Source of the DNA: Chloroflexia bacterium
GTDB lineage: Bacteria > Chloroflexota > Chloroflexia > Thermomicrobiales > CFX8
DNA: 16,685 nucleotides
NCBI GenBank assembly: GCA_013696045.1
Contig: JACCZH010000155.1
Coordinates: 1-16,685 of the forward strand
Direction: 5' to 3'
Position numbers and translations under genes: made by a program. Shown one piece after another: positions 1-7,335 of the stretch. The stretch's first letter is position 1, and every line of letters begins with the position of its first letter. The notes beneath the pieces are model-generated. The model ran no database searches, was not told the DNA's origin, and saw nothing but the letters and a program-made list of their open reading frames with translations.

Positions 1-3
1 CCC

Positions 4-1005
4 CTACGCCGTTGCCCCCGCCTTTGCCTTGACGTTTGGGATGACCTTCTCACCGTAGAGCTGGATGAATTCCTCCTGGTTGCGGCCAACGTTGTGGATG
101 TAGATCTCGTCGAAGCCCATGTCGGCGTAGCGCTGCACGTAGGCCAGGTGCTCTTCCGGATCGTTGGAGATCAGCACGCGATTCTTGTAGTGCTCGGGCC
201 GCACCAGTTTCGCCATAGCCTGAAAATCCTCGGGGTTCTTGATGTCTGCCTTGGGGAAGGCCATGCCCCCGTTCGGCCACTCCTTGACCGCGTTGTCGGT
301 CGCTTCTTCCACGGTTGCGGCGTAGGAGACATGCACCTGCAGGATCCTCGGCATCGTCGATGGATCCTTGCCCTCGCGTTTTGCGCCTTGCTCGAACTTG
401 TCGAAAATACCCTGGATCTTATCGTCCGACGCCCCTACGGTGATGATGCCGTCGGCGTAGCGCCCGGTTCTGATCGAGTTGATCGGCCCAGCCGTGGCGA
501 CATAGATCGGCGGCGGCACGTCGGGCATGGTGTAAAGCTTGGCGCTCTCCATCTTGAAGTAGGGGCCTTCGTGCTTGACGACCTTGCCGGTGAAGAGCTT
601 GTTGATGATCTCGATGGCCTCAAACATCATTTTCGAGCGCGTACCGCCCTCGGGCCACTCGCCGCCAACGATGTGCTCGTTGAGCGCTTCGCCCGCGCCG
701 ATGCCGACGTAGGTGCGGCCGGGGTACATCGCCTCCAGCGTGGCCGATGCCTGGGCGACGATAGCAGGGTGGTAGCGGAAGCTCGGGCAGATGACGCCCG
801 CTCCAAAGCGTTGCTTGGTGCGCTCTCCGAGCGCCGCCATGAAGGCGAAGCTAAAGCCGCTCTGGCCTTGCTCCGGGGTCCAGGGGTGGAAATGGTCGGA
901 GGCCATGACGGTGCTGAACCCAACTTTTTCCGCCGCCTCGCAGTAATCCAGTAGTTGGGTCGGCGTGAACTGCTCCATCATTGCCGCATAGCCGATAGTA
1001 GCCAA
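4..1005 (-). CDS. F420-dependent LLM-class oxidoreductase, glucose-6-phosphate dehydrogenase-like
   Basis: A 333-residue single-domain protein of the luciferase-like (LLM) TIM-barrel family. It most resembles the F420-dependent glucose-6-phosphate dehydrogenase (FGD) branch, which moves hydride from a substrate to deazaflavin F420 in the cytoplasm. The SDHFHPW motif at residues 36-42 matches the FGD active-site SDHFQPW (catalytic His = H38 here). GAGEALNE at 103-110 carries the acidic residue (E106) used in FGD. The length is typical for the family. The start is TTG at 1005, supported by AAAGGA eight bases upstream; the next Met residues (9, 10) would remove the first beta strand. Sugar-phosphate specificity cannot be read from the sequence: many FGD-like paralogues act on other alcohols, so 'glucose-6-phosphate' is only a family name here. 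The neighbour on the right is another F420-type enzyme, separated by a repeat element. Confidence 0.88.
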   Translation of the reverse strand: MATIGYAAMMEQFTPTQLLDYCEAAEKVGFSTVMASDHFHPWTPEQGQSGFSFAFMAALGERTKQRFGAGVICPSFRYHPAIVAQASATLEAMYPGRTYVGIGAGEALNEHIVGGEWPEGGTRSKMMFEAIEIINKLFTGKVVKHEGPYFKMESAKLYTMPDVPPPIYVATAGPINSIRTGRYADGIITVGASDDKIQGIFDKFEQGAKREGKDPSTMPRILQVHVSYAATVEEATDNAVKEWPNGGMAFPKADIKNPEDFQAMAKLVRPEHYKNRVLISNDPEEHLAYVQRYADMGFDEIYIHNVGRNQEEFIQLYGEKVIPNVKAKAGATA

Positions 1006-1165
1006 GATGCTGTTCCTTTCGTCCTAGCCCGTCACCCTGAGCGGAGCGGAGCGGAGTCGAATGGATCTCAGTCCCGCCGAAGCGTGGTCAGGTAAGAGAT
1101 CCCTGCGACGCCGGGTGCCTTCTGGGCGTGTGCCCCGTGGTCGAGATGACAATCAAAACCTAATC
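1006..1165. repeat. Intergenic MITE-like repeat element (core 1031-1150)
   Basis: This 160-base gap between two minus-strand genes holds a repeat of about 120 bp that begins GTCACCCTGAGC (1031) and ends GGTCGAGATGAC (1150). The ends are imperfect inverted repeats (GTCA...TGAC). Inside are three tandem GCGGA units (1041-1055) and a 7-bp inverted pair GGATCTC/GAGATCC (1063-1069 and 1096-1102). The last 21 bases (1130-1150) recur, perfectly inverted, at 1653-1673 on the other side of the next gene. A relative lies at 10976-11066. It contains no ORF and is probably a non-autonomous, hairpin-forming dispersed element. The promoter of the leftmost gene must lie in or beside it, but I see no convincing -10/-35 pair. 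Confidence 0.6.
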
Positions 1166-1564
1166 TTAGAACCCGTTAGCGAGAACCTTGTCGATAGAGA
1201 TCACCAGTGTCTCACGCTGCTCGCGCTTGAAAAATGAGCTCTCTTCGTCCGGCCGGTGCGGATGGTAGCGCCTGGCCAGACCGAGGATGTCGGCCTGGGC
1301 GATCTCCTGATCGTCGATGGTCTCTTGCACCCGGCCGTCTATTGCCATGTAGCGGTAGCCGTCTTCAAGACAGACCGAGACGCGTGGTTCGCGATGGACG
1401 TTCTGGTGCTTTACCCGCCCGGCTTTGGTGTTCATGATGATGGTGTTGTCCCGAAGTTCGTACCACATGACTGTTTGCTGGATCCTGCCGTCGGGCATCG
1501 TGGTGGCGAGAACGGCAAAACGCGGCTCTTCCATGAACGCGCGCATCTCGTTGGTTAAAACCAT
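1166..1564 (-). CDS. PPOX-class (split-barrel) F420-dependent oxidoreductase
   Basis: A 132-residue protein of the pyridoxamine-5'-phosphate-oxidase-like split beta-barrel fold, in the small group that binds F420 or flavin. Typical features are an N-terminal helix followed by the strand FAVLATTMPDGRIQ (residues 16-29), the WYELRDNTIIMNT strand pair (34-46), the K-A-G-R-V-K-H-Q-N cofactor-loop stretch (47-55) with basic residues expected to contact the cofactor phosphate, and a strand RVSVCLED (61-68). The length is usual for this family. Members reduce diverse substrates (biliverdin, quinones, aflatoxin-like compounds), so the substrate is unknown. The ATG start at 1564 has AGGAGAGGA at 1578-1586, a longish 13-base spacing. 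The gene is bracketed by inverted copies of a short repeat, which is unusual. Confidence 0.85.
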   Translation of the reverse strand: MVLTNEMRAFMEEPRFAVLATTMPDGRIQQTVMWYELRDNTIIMNTKAGRVKHQNVHREPRVSVCLEDGYRYMAIDGRVQETIDDQEIAQADILGLARRYHPHRPDEESSFFKREQRETLVISIDKVLANGF

Positions 1565-1652
1565 GGTTCGTGTAGTGTCCTCTCCTGTTGGCGTATCAGT
1601 CCCTCAGAACATCATAGCGCGACTGGGCGTGGGAGTATTCCGTGTGCCGATC
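1565..1652 (-). promoter_or_regulatory. Possible promoter of the PPOX gene
   Basis: Reading the minus strand, TATGAT (plus-strand bases 1611-1616) is one mismatch from the TATAAT -10 consensus. It would start transcription roughly 40 bases before the ATG, just upstream of the AGGAGAGGA ribosome-binding stretch. The hexamer 17 bases upstream (AATACT) is a poor -35, so this is a tentative call based on the -10 alone. Confidence 0.25.
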
Positions 1653-1691
1653 GTCATCTCGACCACGGGGCACCCTCTGGGTCGAGATAAC
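1653..1691. repeat. Hairpin repeat, possible terminator of the ABC operon
   Basis: GTCATCTCGACC (1653-1664) pairs with GGTCGAGATAAC (1680-1691), 11 of 12 positions, around a 15-base loop. The first 21 bases are an exact reverse complement of 1130-1150. The hairpin lies 25 bases downstream of the stop codon of the last ABC permease (minus strand), so it could end that transcript. No U-run follows, so rho-independent termination is not clear. It looks like one end, or a solo derivative, of the same dispersed element seen at 1031-1150 and 10976-11066. Confidence 0.55.
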
Positions 1692-1716
1692 AGTGTAAGT
1701 AGGAGACGATGTTCTT

Positions 1717-2475
1717 CTACTCCAGATCCATCGCCCGCAACCGCATGGTCGCGAACAGCAGGGCGAAAGCAATCAGGATTGAGATTGCCAGCATGGCGGA
1801 TGGAAAGCGCAGCGCGTTGGACACCTGGAACTCTGGGTCGGACAACAGGCGGCTGTAGACCGACTGGACGTAGTGTTGAATGCTGAGAAGCTGCGCGCCG
1901 GGGATGAGCCGTCCGAGAAGTGTTTCCCAGATCAGAATGTAGATAATGCCCGCCACGAGCGCTCTCGGGATAATCAGGCTTAAGGCCAGGAAGAGCGCCC
2001 CATAGGTCAGCACTCCTACCAGCATGGCCAGTACGGCAGCCGCCAGCATATCGAGGTTATCCACGGCGTCACCACGGTTGGCCATTACCCACGCGATAGC
2101 CGCGCCGATGATGAGCGTGATCCAGGTTGACTGGACGACCGCTGCATACTTCTCGATGATAATCCGCGAGCGCCGGATCGGCTTGAGCACCAGATAGACC
2201 AGCGTGCGGTCCTCCAGCTCGTTGCCCAGGGCATTCGTTGCCAGAATGACCGTCGCCAGCGGCAGGATTGTCGGGACGAGGATGGTGCGGAAAAGCTGGT
2301 CAAACCATGCGCGGCCGGTCTGGACGCTTGGATCGATCAGGTAAATCACCGTGAACAGCACCGGCGCCAGCGCGAACAGCGCCACTACTCTGATCGCCTT
2401 GCCACTGCTGAACTGGCGTAGTGTCAGGATGAGAATCGGGAATGTGAGAAATAGCGAGCGCGTGAGTGCTGACAT
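1717..2475 (-). CDS. ABC-2 type transporter permease (permease B)
   Basis: A 252-residue integral membrane protein with six likely transmembrane segments (about residues 29-47, 64-82, 111-131, 143-168, 171-187, 226-244). This is the ABC-2 permease layout used by exporters of ions, drugs, lipids or polysaccharides. The segment NELEDRTLVYLVLKPIRRS (85-103) is the conserved cytosolic stretch after TM2, where E, K-P and R recur in NatB-like permeases; the other permease of this operon has the matching DDRRENVLPLYFSRPISR. The ATG sits two bases after the TAA of ATPase B, so the two are almost certainly co-translated and partners. The substrate is not identifiable. It is the last gene of a five-gene operon that starts at 6255. 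Confidence 0.85.
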   Translation of the reverse strand: MSALTRSLFLTFPILILTLRQFSSGKAIRVVALFALAPVLFTVIYLIDPSVQTGRAWFDQLFRTILVPTILPLATVILATNALGNELEDRTLVYLVLKPIRRSRIIIEKYAAVVQSTWITLIIGAAIAWVMANRGDAVDNLDMLAAAVLAMLVGVLTYGALFLALSLIIPRALVAGIIYILIWETLLGRLIPGAQLLSIQHYVQSVYSRLLSDPEFQVSNALRFPSAMLAISILIAFALLFATMRLRAMDLE

Positions 2476-2477
2476 CG

Positions 2478-3473
2478 TTACCGCCCAACCACATAGGCGA
2501 AGACGCTCGCCAGGGAATCATCGACGGCCGACACTTCATAGAGCCGGATATTGGCGCGTTGAGCCACCGCCGGGACGGCTGTGTAAAATGCGCGCACATC
2601 GGCGGTTTCGGCGATGATCGTTGGCTGACCGCCGTTCGAGCCCGGCTCCAGCCGGATCGCGACGGTGGTGTGCTCTTGAATGAGAGCGCCGGCCAGGCCG
2701 CGCGCGTCGGCGGCCCGAATGCGTACCCCACGGGCGTGCTCGTCGATCTTGTCGCGGATGGCCCGGAAGTCACCCGCGGCGGCCAGCTTACCGTTGACGA
2801 TGACGAGAATGCGGTCGGCCACTCGCTCCACTTCGTCCAGAACGTGCGACGAGATCAGCACGGTCTTGCCCTCGCGACCCAGCTTGCGAATCAGCTCCAT
2901 CATCCTCGAGCGTTGTAGTGGGTCGGTGCCGGTCAGTGGCTCGTCCATAAGAATGATCTGCGGGTCGTGGACGATCGCGGCGGCGATCTTGGCTCGCTGG
3001 CGCATGCCTTTGGAGTAGCCGCGCAGCGGCCGGTCGCCGTCCTTGACGAGCTCAACCACTTCTAGCGCCCGCTGGGCGGCTTCTTCGGGGTCCGGTAGCT
3101 TCTGGAGCGCGGCGTTGAGCGTCAGAAACTCGCGGCCGGTCATGAACGGGTAGATGTGCTCCTGCTCGGGAACCAGTCCGACGCTGGAGTAAAGGCTCTC
3201 ATCGCCCCGCACTGGCTTGCCCAGAATCTCAATTGTGCCGGCAGAGGGGTGCAGCAGCCCGGTCAGCATCTCCAGCATGGTTGATTTGCCGGCGCCGTTA
3301 GGGCCAAGCAACGCTGTCACGCCTGGCTCGACGCTGAACGAGACATCAGACACCGCCACGACATCGCCGTACCATTTGGACACGTTGCGAGCAATAATTG
3401 GCGCGCCCTCGATAATCGGCGGCGCAATAGGCCCGACCTCGGATCTGGGAGCGGTTGGTGAAGATGCGTTCAT
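2478..3473 (-). CDS. ABC transporter ATP-binding protein (ATPase B)
   Basis: A 331-residue ATPase subunit energising the adjacent ABC-2 permease. Walker A is GPNGAGKST (57-65), the Q-loop lies in VGLVPEQE (98-105), the signature is YSKGMRQR (153-160), Walker B is IILMDEP (173-179) with catalytic E178, and the H-loop is SSH (H210). The signature deviates from LSGGQ, as is usual for the ABC-2/CcmA-like group. Residues 1-25 form a Pro/Ala-rich leader before the nucleotide-binding domain. After about residue 235 comes a C-terminal domain of roughly 95 residues that resembles the extra domain found in NatA-like ATPases. The ATG is seven bases after the stop of permease A. AGGAG in that gene's last codons (spacing 10) or GGGAG next to the ATG would serve as ribosome-binding site. 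Confidence 0.92.
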   Translation of the reverse strand: MNASSPTAPRSEVGPIAPPIIEGAPIIARNVSKWYGDVVAVSDVSFSVEPGVTALLGPNGAGKSTMLEMLTGLLHPSAGTIEILGKPVRGDESLYSSVGLVPEQEHIYPFMTGREFLTLNAALQKLPDPEEAAQRALEVVELVKDGDRPLRGYSKGMRQRAKIAAAIVHDPQIILMDEPLTGTDPLQRSRMMELIRKLGREGKTVLISSHVLDEVERVADRILVIVNGKLAAAGDFRAIRDKIDEHARGVRIRAADARGLAGALIQEHTTVAIRLEPGSNGGQPTIIAETADVRAFYTAVPAVAQRANIRLYEVSAVDDSLASVFAYVVGR

Positions 3474-3480
3474 GGGCTCC

Positions 3481-4383
3481 CTACTCCTCGCTTACATAGC
3501 GGCGGTGCATGACGGCTGCGGCGACGCCGACGATAGCGGCGATGACCAGGCCATAACTAAAGCCCGGCAGATCCGCGTCGCCGGCCATGCTGCCGCCCCC
3601 GAGCCCGGTTCCGAACACCCAGGCGCGCGCGCCGTCCAGCACATCAAACGGGCTCAGGAACACGACCGGGTTTGTGGCCGGGTCGTCGATGGCAAAGTAC
3701 AGCCCGTTAGCGAAGCCGGAGAGGATGATGACACCTACGATCATGATGGCTGACGCAACTCCCTTGCGGGTGGTGAAGGTCGCGATTGTCAGACCTATAG
3801 CGGCGTAGAAGGCCGAGAGCAGGACGCCGTAAGCGGCGATGCGGAGCACTTCGTCAAGGTTATTAACAAGCCAGCTGGCCGGGTTGTCGTCGGTCAGAGC
3901 TCGTCCGGCAAACAGCATCAGGGCCGGTCCGAAAACAAGCGTGGCCATCAGAATGCCCATGGCGCTGATCTTGGAGAGCAGGTAGTCCAGTCTGGAGATT
4001 GGCCGCGAGAAATAGAGCGGCAGCACGTTCTCGCGCCGGTCGTCGCAGAGCATTTCCGGCGCGACTGACGCGGCAAAGATGAGGATCACAAAATCCAGAA
4101 AGCCGTAGAGACTGCTGTAGCCGAGCCCGGTTTCGCCGGGGAAGAATGAGATTATCGCGGTAATGACGATGGCCGGGAGATAGGCTATCGAGTACAGGAT
4201 GAACGGGATGATCTTGGCGGTCCACTTTTTCTTGATGCCCAGACCGCGCTTGATCGAGTAGATGATGAGCGCCCGGATGGCGTAGGAGCGTCCCAGCCGT
4301 TCGCCCTGGTAGTGCTGATAGCCGCGGTCGAAGACCTCGCCGTAGGGCTGCTGTGGTGTCCGGACCGGTTGCTCACTCGACAT
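3481..4383 (-). CDS. ABC-2 type transporter permease (permease A)
   Basis: A 300-residue membrane protein with about six transmembrane segments (roughly 58-80, 92-110, 139-160, 181-203, 208-230, 276-293). An N-terminal cytosolic stretch contains YGEVFDRGYQHYQGERLGR (14-32), which looks like the conserved amphipathic entry region of a permease subfamily. DDRRENVLPLYFSRPISR (114-131) is the conserved post-TM2 coupling region. The frame stays open upstream to 4626, but that extension lies wholly inside ATPase A. The ATG at 4383 is preceded by GGAGG six bases upstream and overlaps the 3' end of ATPase A by 11 bases, a coupling arrangement, so I chose it. The partner ATPase is most likely the upstream one, though both ATPases are in the same operon. 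The substrate is unknown. Confidence 0.87.
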   Translation of the reverse strand: MSSEQPVRTPQQPYGEVFDRGYQHYQGERLGRSYAIRALIIYSIKRGLGIKKKWTAKIIPFILYSIAYLPAIVITAIISFFPGETGLGYSSLYGFLDFVILIFAASVAPEMLCDDRRENVLPLYFSRPISRLDYLLSKISAMGILMATLVFGPALMLFAGRALTDDNPASWLVNNLDEVLRIAAYGVLLSAFYAAIGLTIATFTTRKGVASAIMIVGVIILSGFANGLYFAIDDPATNPVVFLSPFDVLDGARAWVFGTGLGGGSMAGDADLPGFSYGLVIAAIVGVAAAVMHRRYVSEE

Positions 4384-5347
4384 TGGCGGCCTCCACTGGA
4401 AGGGGCACTGGGCCACCGATGCCACTGACGGTCTGGATGTAGACATCCTCAAGCGAGCGCTCGCGTGCCTTGAGCGTTCGCAAGGCGACACCCATGTCAA
4501 CGGCGGTGTCGCGAATAGCGTCATAGACCTCGTCGGACTCGTAGGCAACCAGAATGTCGTGGCCGGAGAGCTCCGCCTTGATCTGGCGCGCTGTGAGCCG
4601 CTCAACAAATGTGGTCTCATTGCCATCGATGCGCACCAGAATGTCGGTGCTGCCCTGCCTCAACGTCTCAATGCTGTCGGAAACCACCAGCCGCCCGGAA
4701 TCCAGCATAACAACGTAATCGCAGACCCGCTCGACGTCGCCCAGGATGTGCGACGAGAGAATGACGGTAATTCCCAGGTTGTTGTGAATGCGGTTAATCA
4801 GATTCAGCATGTCGTCGCGCCCCTGCGGGTCCATGCCGTTGGTCGGCTCGTCCAGGAAGACCAGCTCAGGATCGTGCACGATAGCCTGAGCCAGCTTGAC
4901 CCGCTGCTTCATGCCGGTCGAGAAGCCACGGATCAGCCGGTAGCGCTCCTCATCCAGCCCCACCTGGTAGAGCACATCGTTGGCTCGCTGCCGCGCTCCA
5001 CGAGCTGGCAGGCCGCTCATCTCGGCCATGTGGCCCACGAAATCGGCCGCCGTGACGTCCATTGGTAGCGTGTCGGATTCCGGCATGTAGCCGACCCGCT
5101 CGCGGATCGAGACGGCGTTGGCCTGCACATCCGTGCCAAGCACCCACGCTTTGCCGGAGGTCGGCCGCAAGAGCCCGAGCAGCCCCTTGATGAGTGTCGA
5201 TTTACCCGCGCCGTTCGCGCCCAGCAGACCGACGGCAGAACGGGGCAGGTTGAGGTCAAGGGTATCCAGCGCAATGATTGGACCATACGCCTTGTGCAGG
5301 GCGCGCGTCGAGACCATCCATTGATCGGAGGATGTTGCCGCTGTCAT
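4373..5347 (-). CDS. ABC transporter ATP-binding protein (ATPase A)
   Basis: A 324-residue ABC ATPase. Motifs: Walker A GANGAGKST (43-51), GYMPE at the Q-loop position (86-90, with Glu instead of Gln), signature FSTGMKQR (142-149), Walker B LVFLDEP (162-168, catalytic E167), D-loop NGMDP (170-174) and H-loop SSH (H200). A C-terminal domain follows from about 225, with an LEDVYIQTV motif (306-314) near the end, seen in many ABC-2 ATPases. The ATG overlaps the stop of the arginase-fold gene by four bases (ATGA), and its own 3' end overlaps the start of permease A by 11 bases. It is therefore the second gene of the operon. Its substitutions at the Q-loop and signature are common in this subfamily and do not suggest inactivity. 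Confidence 0.92.
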   Translation of the reverse strand: MTAATSSDQWMVSTRALHKAYGPIIALDTLDLNLPRSAVGLLGANGAGKSTLIKGLLGLLRPTSGKAWVLGTDVQANAVSIRERVGYMPESDTLPMDVTAADFVGHMAEMSGLPARGARQRANDVLYQVGLDEERYRLIRGFSTGMKQRVKLAQAIVHDPELVFLDEPTNGMDPQGRDDMLNLINRIHNNLGITVILSSHILGDVERVCDYVVMLDSGRLVVSDSIETLRQGSTDILVRIDGNETTFVERLTARQIKAELSGHDILVAYESDEVYDAIRDTAVDMGVALRTLKARERSLEDVYIQTVSGIGGPVPLPVEAANVE

Positions 5348-6255
5348 GCGTCGTTAAGACTTTCCGGGAGACCGTGACGGTTCCATGCCTCCAGGCCACC
5401 GCGCAGCAGCTCGATGCCGGACTGGACGCTGGTCTCGCTGCCCTCGCCTTCGGCATAGACCGAGACAACGGCGTAGGCGACCACCTTGCCGGTGGCCATG
5501 ACCGTCTCGATTGCGTCCTGCACCTGTTGCAAGTCCGGCCCGTTTGGCTCACGGGTGCCGTGGTTCGGGACGAACGCCTCGTCCAGAATGTCGGAGTCGA
5601 TATGGAAATAGAGCATGTCGCAGTTCGCGGCTAGCTCGGTAACGGCCTGTTTGAGATCTGCTCCGGGAAATCCCGGCGCGGGGGCAGCGATGGTGATGTC
5701 GGTGGCGCGGATAAGCGCCTCTTCGGGCTCGTCCAGGTTGCGGACATCGACCATCAGGATACGGTCGGTCGGGATTGGCGCGGCGATGTGCGACATCTCG
5801 CGCCAGCGCGGATAGGCCAGCCCGGCGCTCACCGCGACCGGCATGCCGCCCAGCATCCCGGAGAAGGTAGTGTTGGGTGTGTTGAAATCACCGTGCGCGT
5901 CGAACCAGACCAGACCGATCCTGGCGTTGGGGCCGTAGACGTCCTGCAACCCGCCGAGCACGCCGGTGATGTGGCTGCAATCGCCGCCTACCATCATGAC
6001 GCCATTGCCTTCGCGTCGGGCGTTCGCCGCTGCGCTGGCAATCGCGGCCCCCATCAGCCCAAGGTCGTCGGTCGGTTCGCCGGTGCGTCTGTCCTCGGGA
6101 AACCGCGGTTCGATGACCGTGACCGGCACGTCAATAGATTGATAAACGCCCGACGCCGTGTACGCATCCAGCGCGCGTTCGTCACGCACAGCCGGCTTGC
6201 TGCCCCGGTAGCGAACGCCGATAACCTGAACCCCCGGCAGTGGCTGCGTCGCCAT
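5344..6255 (-). CDS. Arginase/agmatinase (ureohydrolase) family protein with altered active site
   Basis: A 303-residue protein of the ureohydrolase fold, which uses two Mn ions to hydrolyse guanidino or amidino compounds. Visible metal motifs are DAHGDFN (119-125, ligands D119, H121, D123) and HIDSDILDEAFVP (218-230, ligands D220, D222). The first motif reads GGDCSH (90-95) instead of GGDHS, so the usual first metal-ligand His is Cys93. The catalytic-His loop GNLHG reads GMLGG (133-137), with Gly where arginase has His141. The Glu that binds the guanidinium in arginase has no obvious counterpart near 262-270. It may be a divergent hydrolase acting on a different substrate, or not a hydrolase. 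The start at 6255 is chosen because AGGAGG (6264-6269) sits eight bases upstream; the longer open frame runs through the promoter gap into the divergent gene. It is the first gene of the ABC operon. Confidence 0.85.
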   Translation of the reverse strand: MATQPLPGVQVIGVRYRGSKPAVRDERALDAYTASGVYQSIDVPVTVIEPRFPEDRRTGEPTDDLGLMGAAIASAAANARREGNGVMMVGGDCSHITGVLGGLQDVYGPNARIGLVWFDAHGDFNTPNTTFSGMLGGMPVAVSAGLAYPRWREMSHIAAPIPTDRILMVDVRNLDEPEEALIRATDITIAAPAPGFPGADLKQAVTELAANCDMLYFHIDSDILDEAFVPNHGTREPNGPDLQQVQDAIETVMATGKVVAYAVVSVYAEGEGSETSVQSGIELLRGGLEAWNRHGLPESLNDA

Positions 6256-6351
6256 CCTGAGAACCTCCTCGTTCAACCAAACTCTCGGCTGGCATCGTAC
6301 CACTATGATGAGGCTGTGTCTGGGATGTTCTTGTAGGGGAGGATCGTGCTT
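6256..6351. promoter_or_regulatory. Divergent intergenic promoter region
   Basis: This 96-base gap is the only divergent gene pair in the window, so it should hold promoters for both the ABC operon (minus) and the epimerase (plus). On the plus strand TATGAT (6304-6309) is a good -10 candidate for the epimerase, about 40 bases before its GTG, but without a recognisable -35. No convincing minus-strand promoter was seen. A plus-strand Shine-Dalgarno GGAGG occupies 6338-6342. No operator-like inverted repeat stood out. Confidence 0.4.
6264..6269 (-). promoter_or_regulatory. Strong Shine-Dalgarno site of the arginase-fold gene
   Basis: On the minus strand this reads AGGAGG, eight bases before the ATG at 6255. 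It decides the start codon over the longer upstream-extended frame. Confidence 0.85.
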
Positions 6352-7335
6352 GTGGCAATTGTTGTAACCGGGGCGCACGGATTCGTGGGTCTCAATGTGG
6401 TCCGCGCTCTGGCACAGTCCGGCGTGGATGTGATTGCCATTGGTCGCAATCAGCCCGACCGCTGGGTGACAGAGTTTCTGAACGATGTTTCCGAGCAAGT
6501 GATCCACGGGCAGGCGGACCTCTCTCAGCCCAGCTCGCTTCGAACCGCGGTGGGAGATCACGAGGTTGACGTTATCGTGCATGCGGCGGTTGTCACGGCG
6601 ACGCTACCGCAGACCGAGCGCGACGAAGCCCTGCGTATCGTGAGTGTAAACATCGGCGGAACAATGGAGGCGTTGGACCTGGCGCGAGTAAAGGCTTCCC
6701 GTCGCTTTGTCTACGTGTCGTCACCTTCCGCAATCGGGAATGTTGAATCGAACACCACAATGGATGAGAGTGTGTCGAAGCGGCCAACCAGCCTCTACGG
6801 CATTACCAAGGACGCCAGTGAGGAGTTGGTGCGCCGGTTTGGCGAGATTCACGGCCTCTCAGTCGTGTCAGTCCGCATTGCCCAACCGTATGGACCTGGC
6901 GAGCGCGCCACGACCTCGCGCTTGCGGACATCTCCGATATACGAGTGGCTGCTGGCGGCTGAAGCCGGGGAACCACTGATTACCGGTCCGCTTGACCGCG
7001 GGCGGGACTGGACCTACATCGACGACACCGCAAACGTCATCGCGACGCTCAGTGAGGCTGATATTCTCCAGTATGACCTGTATCACGTAGGTCTTGGCGA
7101 GTCAGTCAGCATCGGCTCGGTCGTAGACGAGTTCCGTAAGACCTATCCAGATATCGAGATCAACGCTGACCCCAGCCACCCCGATCTAAACCCAAACATC
7201 GCCAGCTCCGCCCAGCGCAAACCGCTCGACACGTCGCGCTTCCGTGCTGAGTTTGAGTGGTCACCGGAGACGGGGATCGAGGAGGGGATGAGCCGGTATT
7301 TGAATTGGTGGCGGGAGCGCAATTCTCGTTCGTAG
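6352..7335 (+). CDS. NAD-dependent epimerase/dehydratase (extended SDR)
   Basis: A 327-residue extended short-chain dehydrogenase/reductase. It has the nucleotide-binding TGAHGFVG (6-13), the catalytic Ser in YVSSPSA (121-127), the YxxxK pair in YGITK (Y149, K153), and RDWTYIDD (about residue 211) typical of nucleotide-sugar epimerases and dehydratases. Members interconvert or reduce sugar nucleotides or related substrates; the exact substrate cannot be assigned. I place the start at GTG 6352 because GGAGG (6338-6342) lies nine bases upstream. An in-frame GTG at 6346 would add two residues but leaves only a three-base spacing. It is the only plus-strand gene and has no operon partner here. 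Its TAG stop (7333-7335) lies inside the palindromic hairpin at 7332-7360. Confidence 0.87.
   Translation: MAIVVTGAHGFVGLNVVRALAQSGVDVIAIGRNQPDRWVTEFLNDVSEQVIHGQADLSQPSSLRTAVGDHEVDVIVHAAVVTATLPQTERDEALRIVSVNIGGTMEALDLARVKASRRFVYVSSPSAIGNVESNTTMDESVSKRPTSLYGITKDASEELVRRFGEIHGLSVVSVRIAQPYGPGERATTSRLRTSPIYEWLLAAEAGEPLITGPLDRGRDWTYIDDTANVIATLSEADILQYDLYHVGLGESVSIGSVVDEFRKTYPDIEINADPSHPDLNPNIASSAQRKPLDTSRFRAEFEWSPETGIEEGMSRYLNWWRERNSRS

Noticed and set aside
94..954. Long plus-strand open frame (286 codons) opposite the LLM oxidoreductase
   Set aside because: Lies wholly antisense to a clearly homologous gene, has no recognisable domain, and its composition is what high-GC antisense frames give.
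1041..1055. Triple GCGGA tandem as a microsatellite
   Set aside because: Only three units and part of the larger dispersed repeat; no evidence of a separate function.
4384..4626. N-terminal extension of permease A by 81 codons
   Set aside because: It would lie entirely inside ATPase A and translates to Arg/Ser-rich sequence unlike a permease; the ATG at 4383 has GGAGG and the family-like N-terminus.
2478..5347. Non-LSGGQ signature motifs (YSKGMRQR, FSTGMKQR) in both ABC ATPases as a sign of inactivity
   Set aside because: S-x-G-M-x-Q-R is the common form in the ABC-2/CcmA-like ATPase subfamily, and Walker A, Walker B Glu and H-loop His are intact.
6256..6582. Upstream extension of the arginase-fold gene by 109 codons
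   Set aside because: It would run through the divergent promoter gap and into the epimerase gene; AGGAGG sits at the right distance from the internal ATG at 6255.
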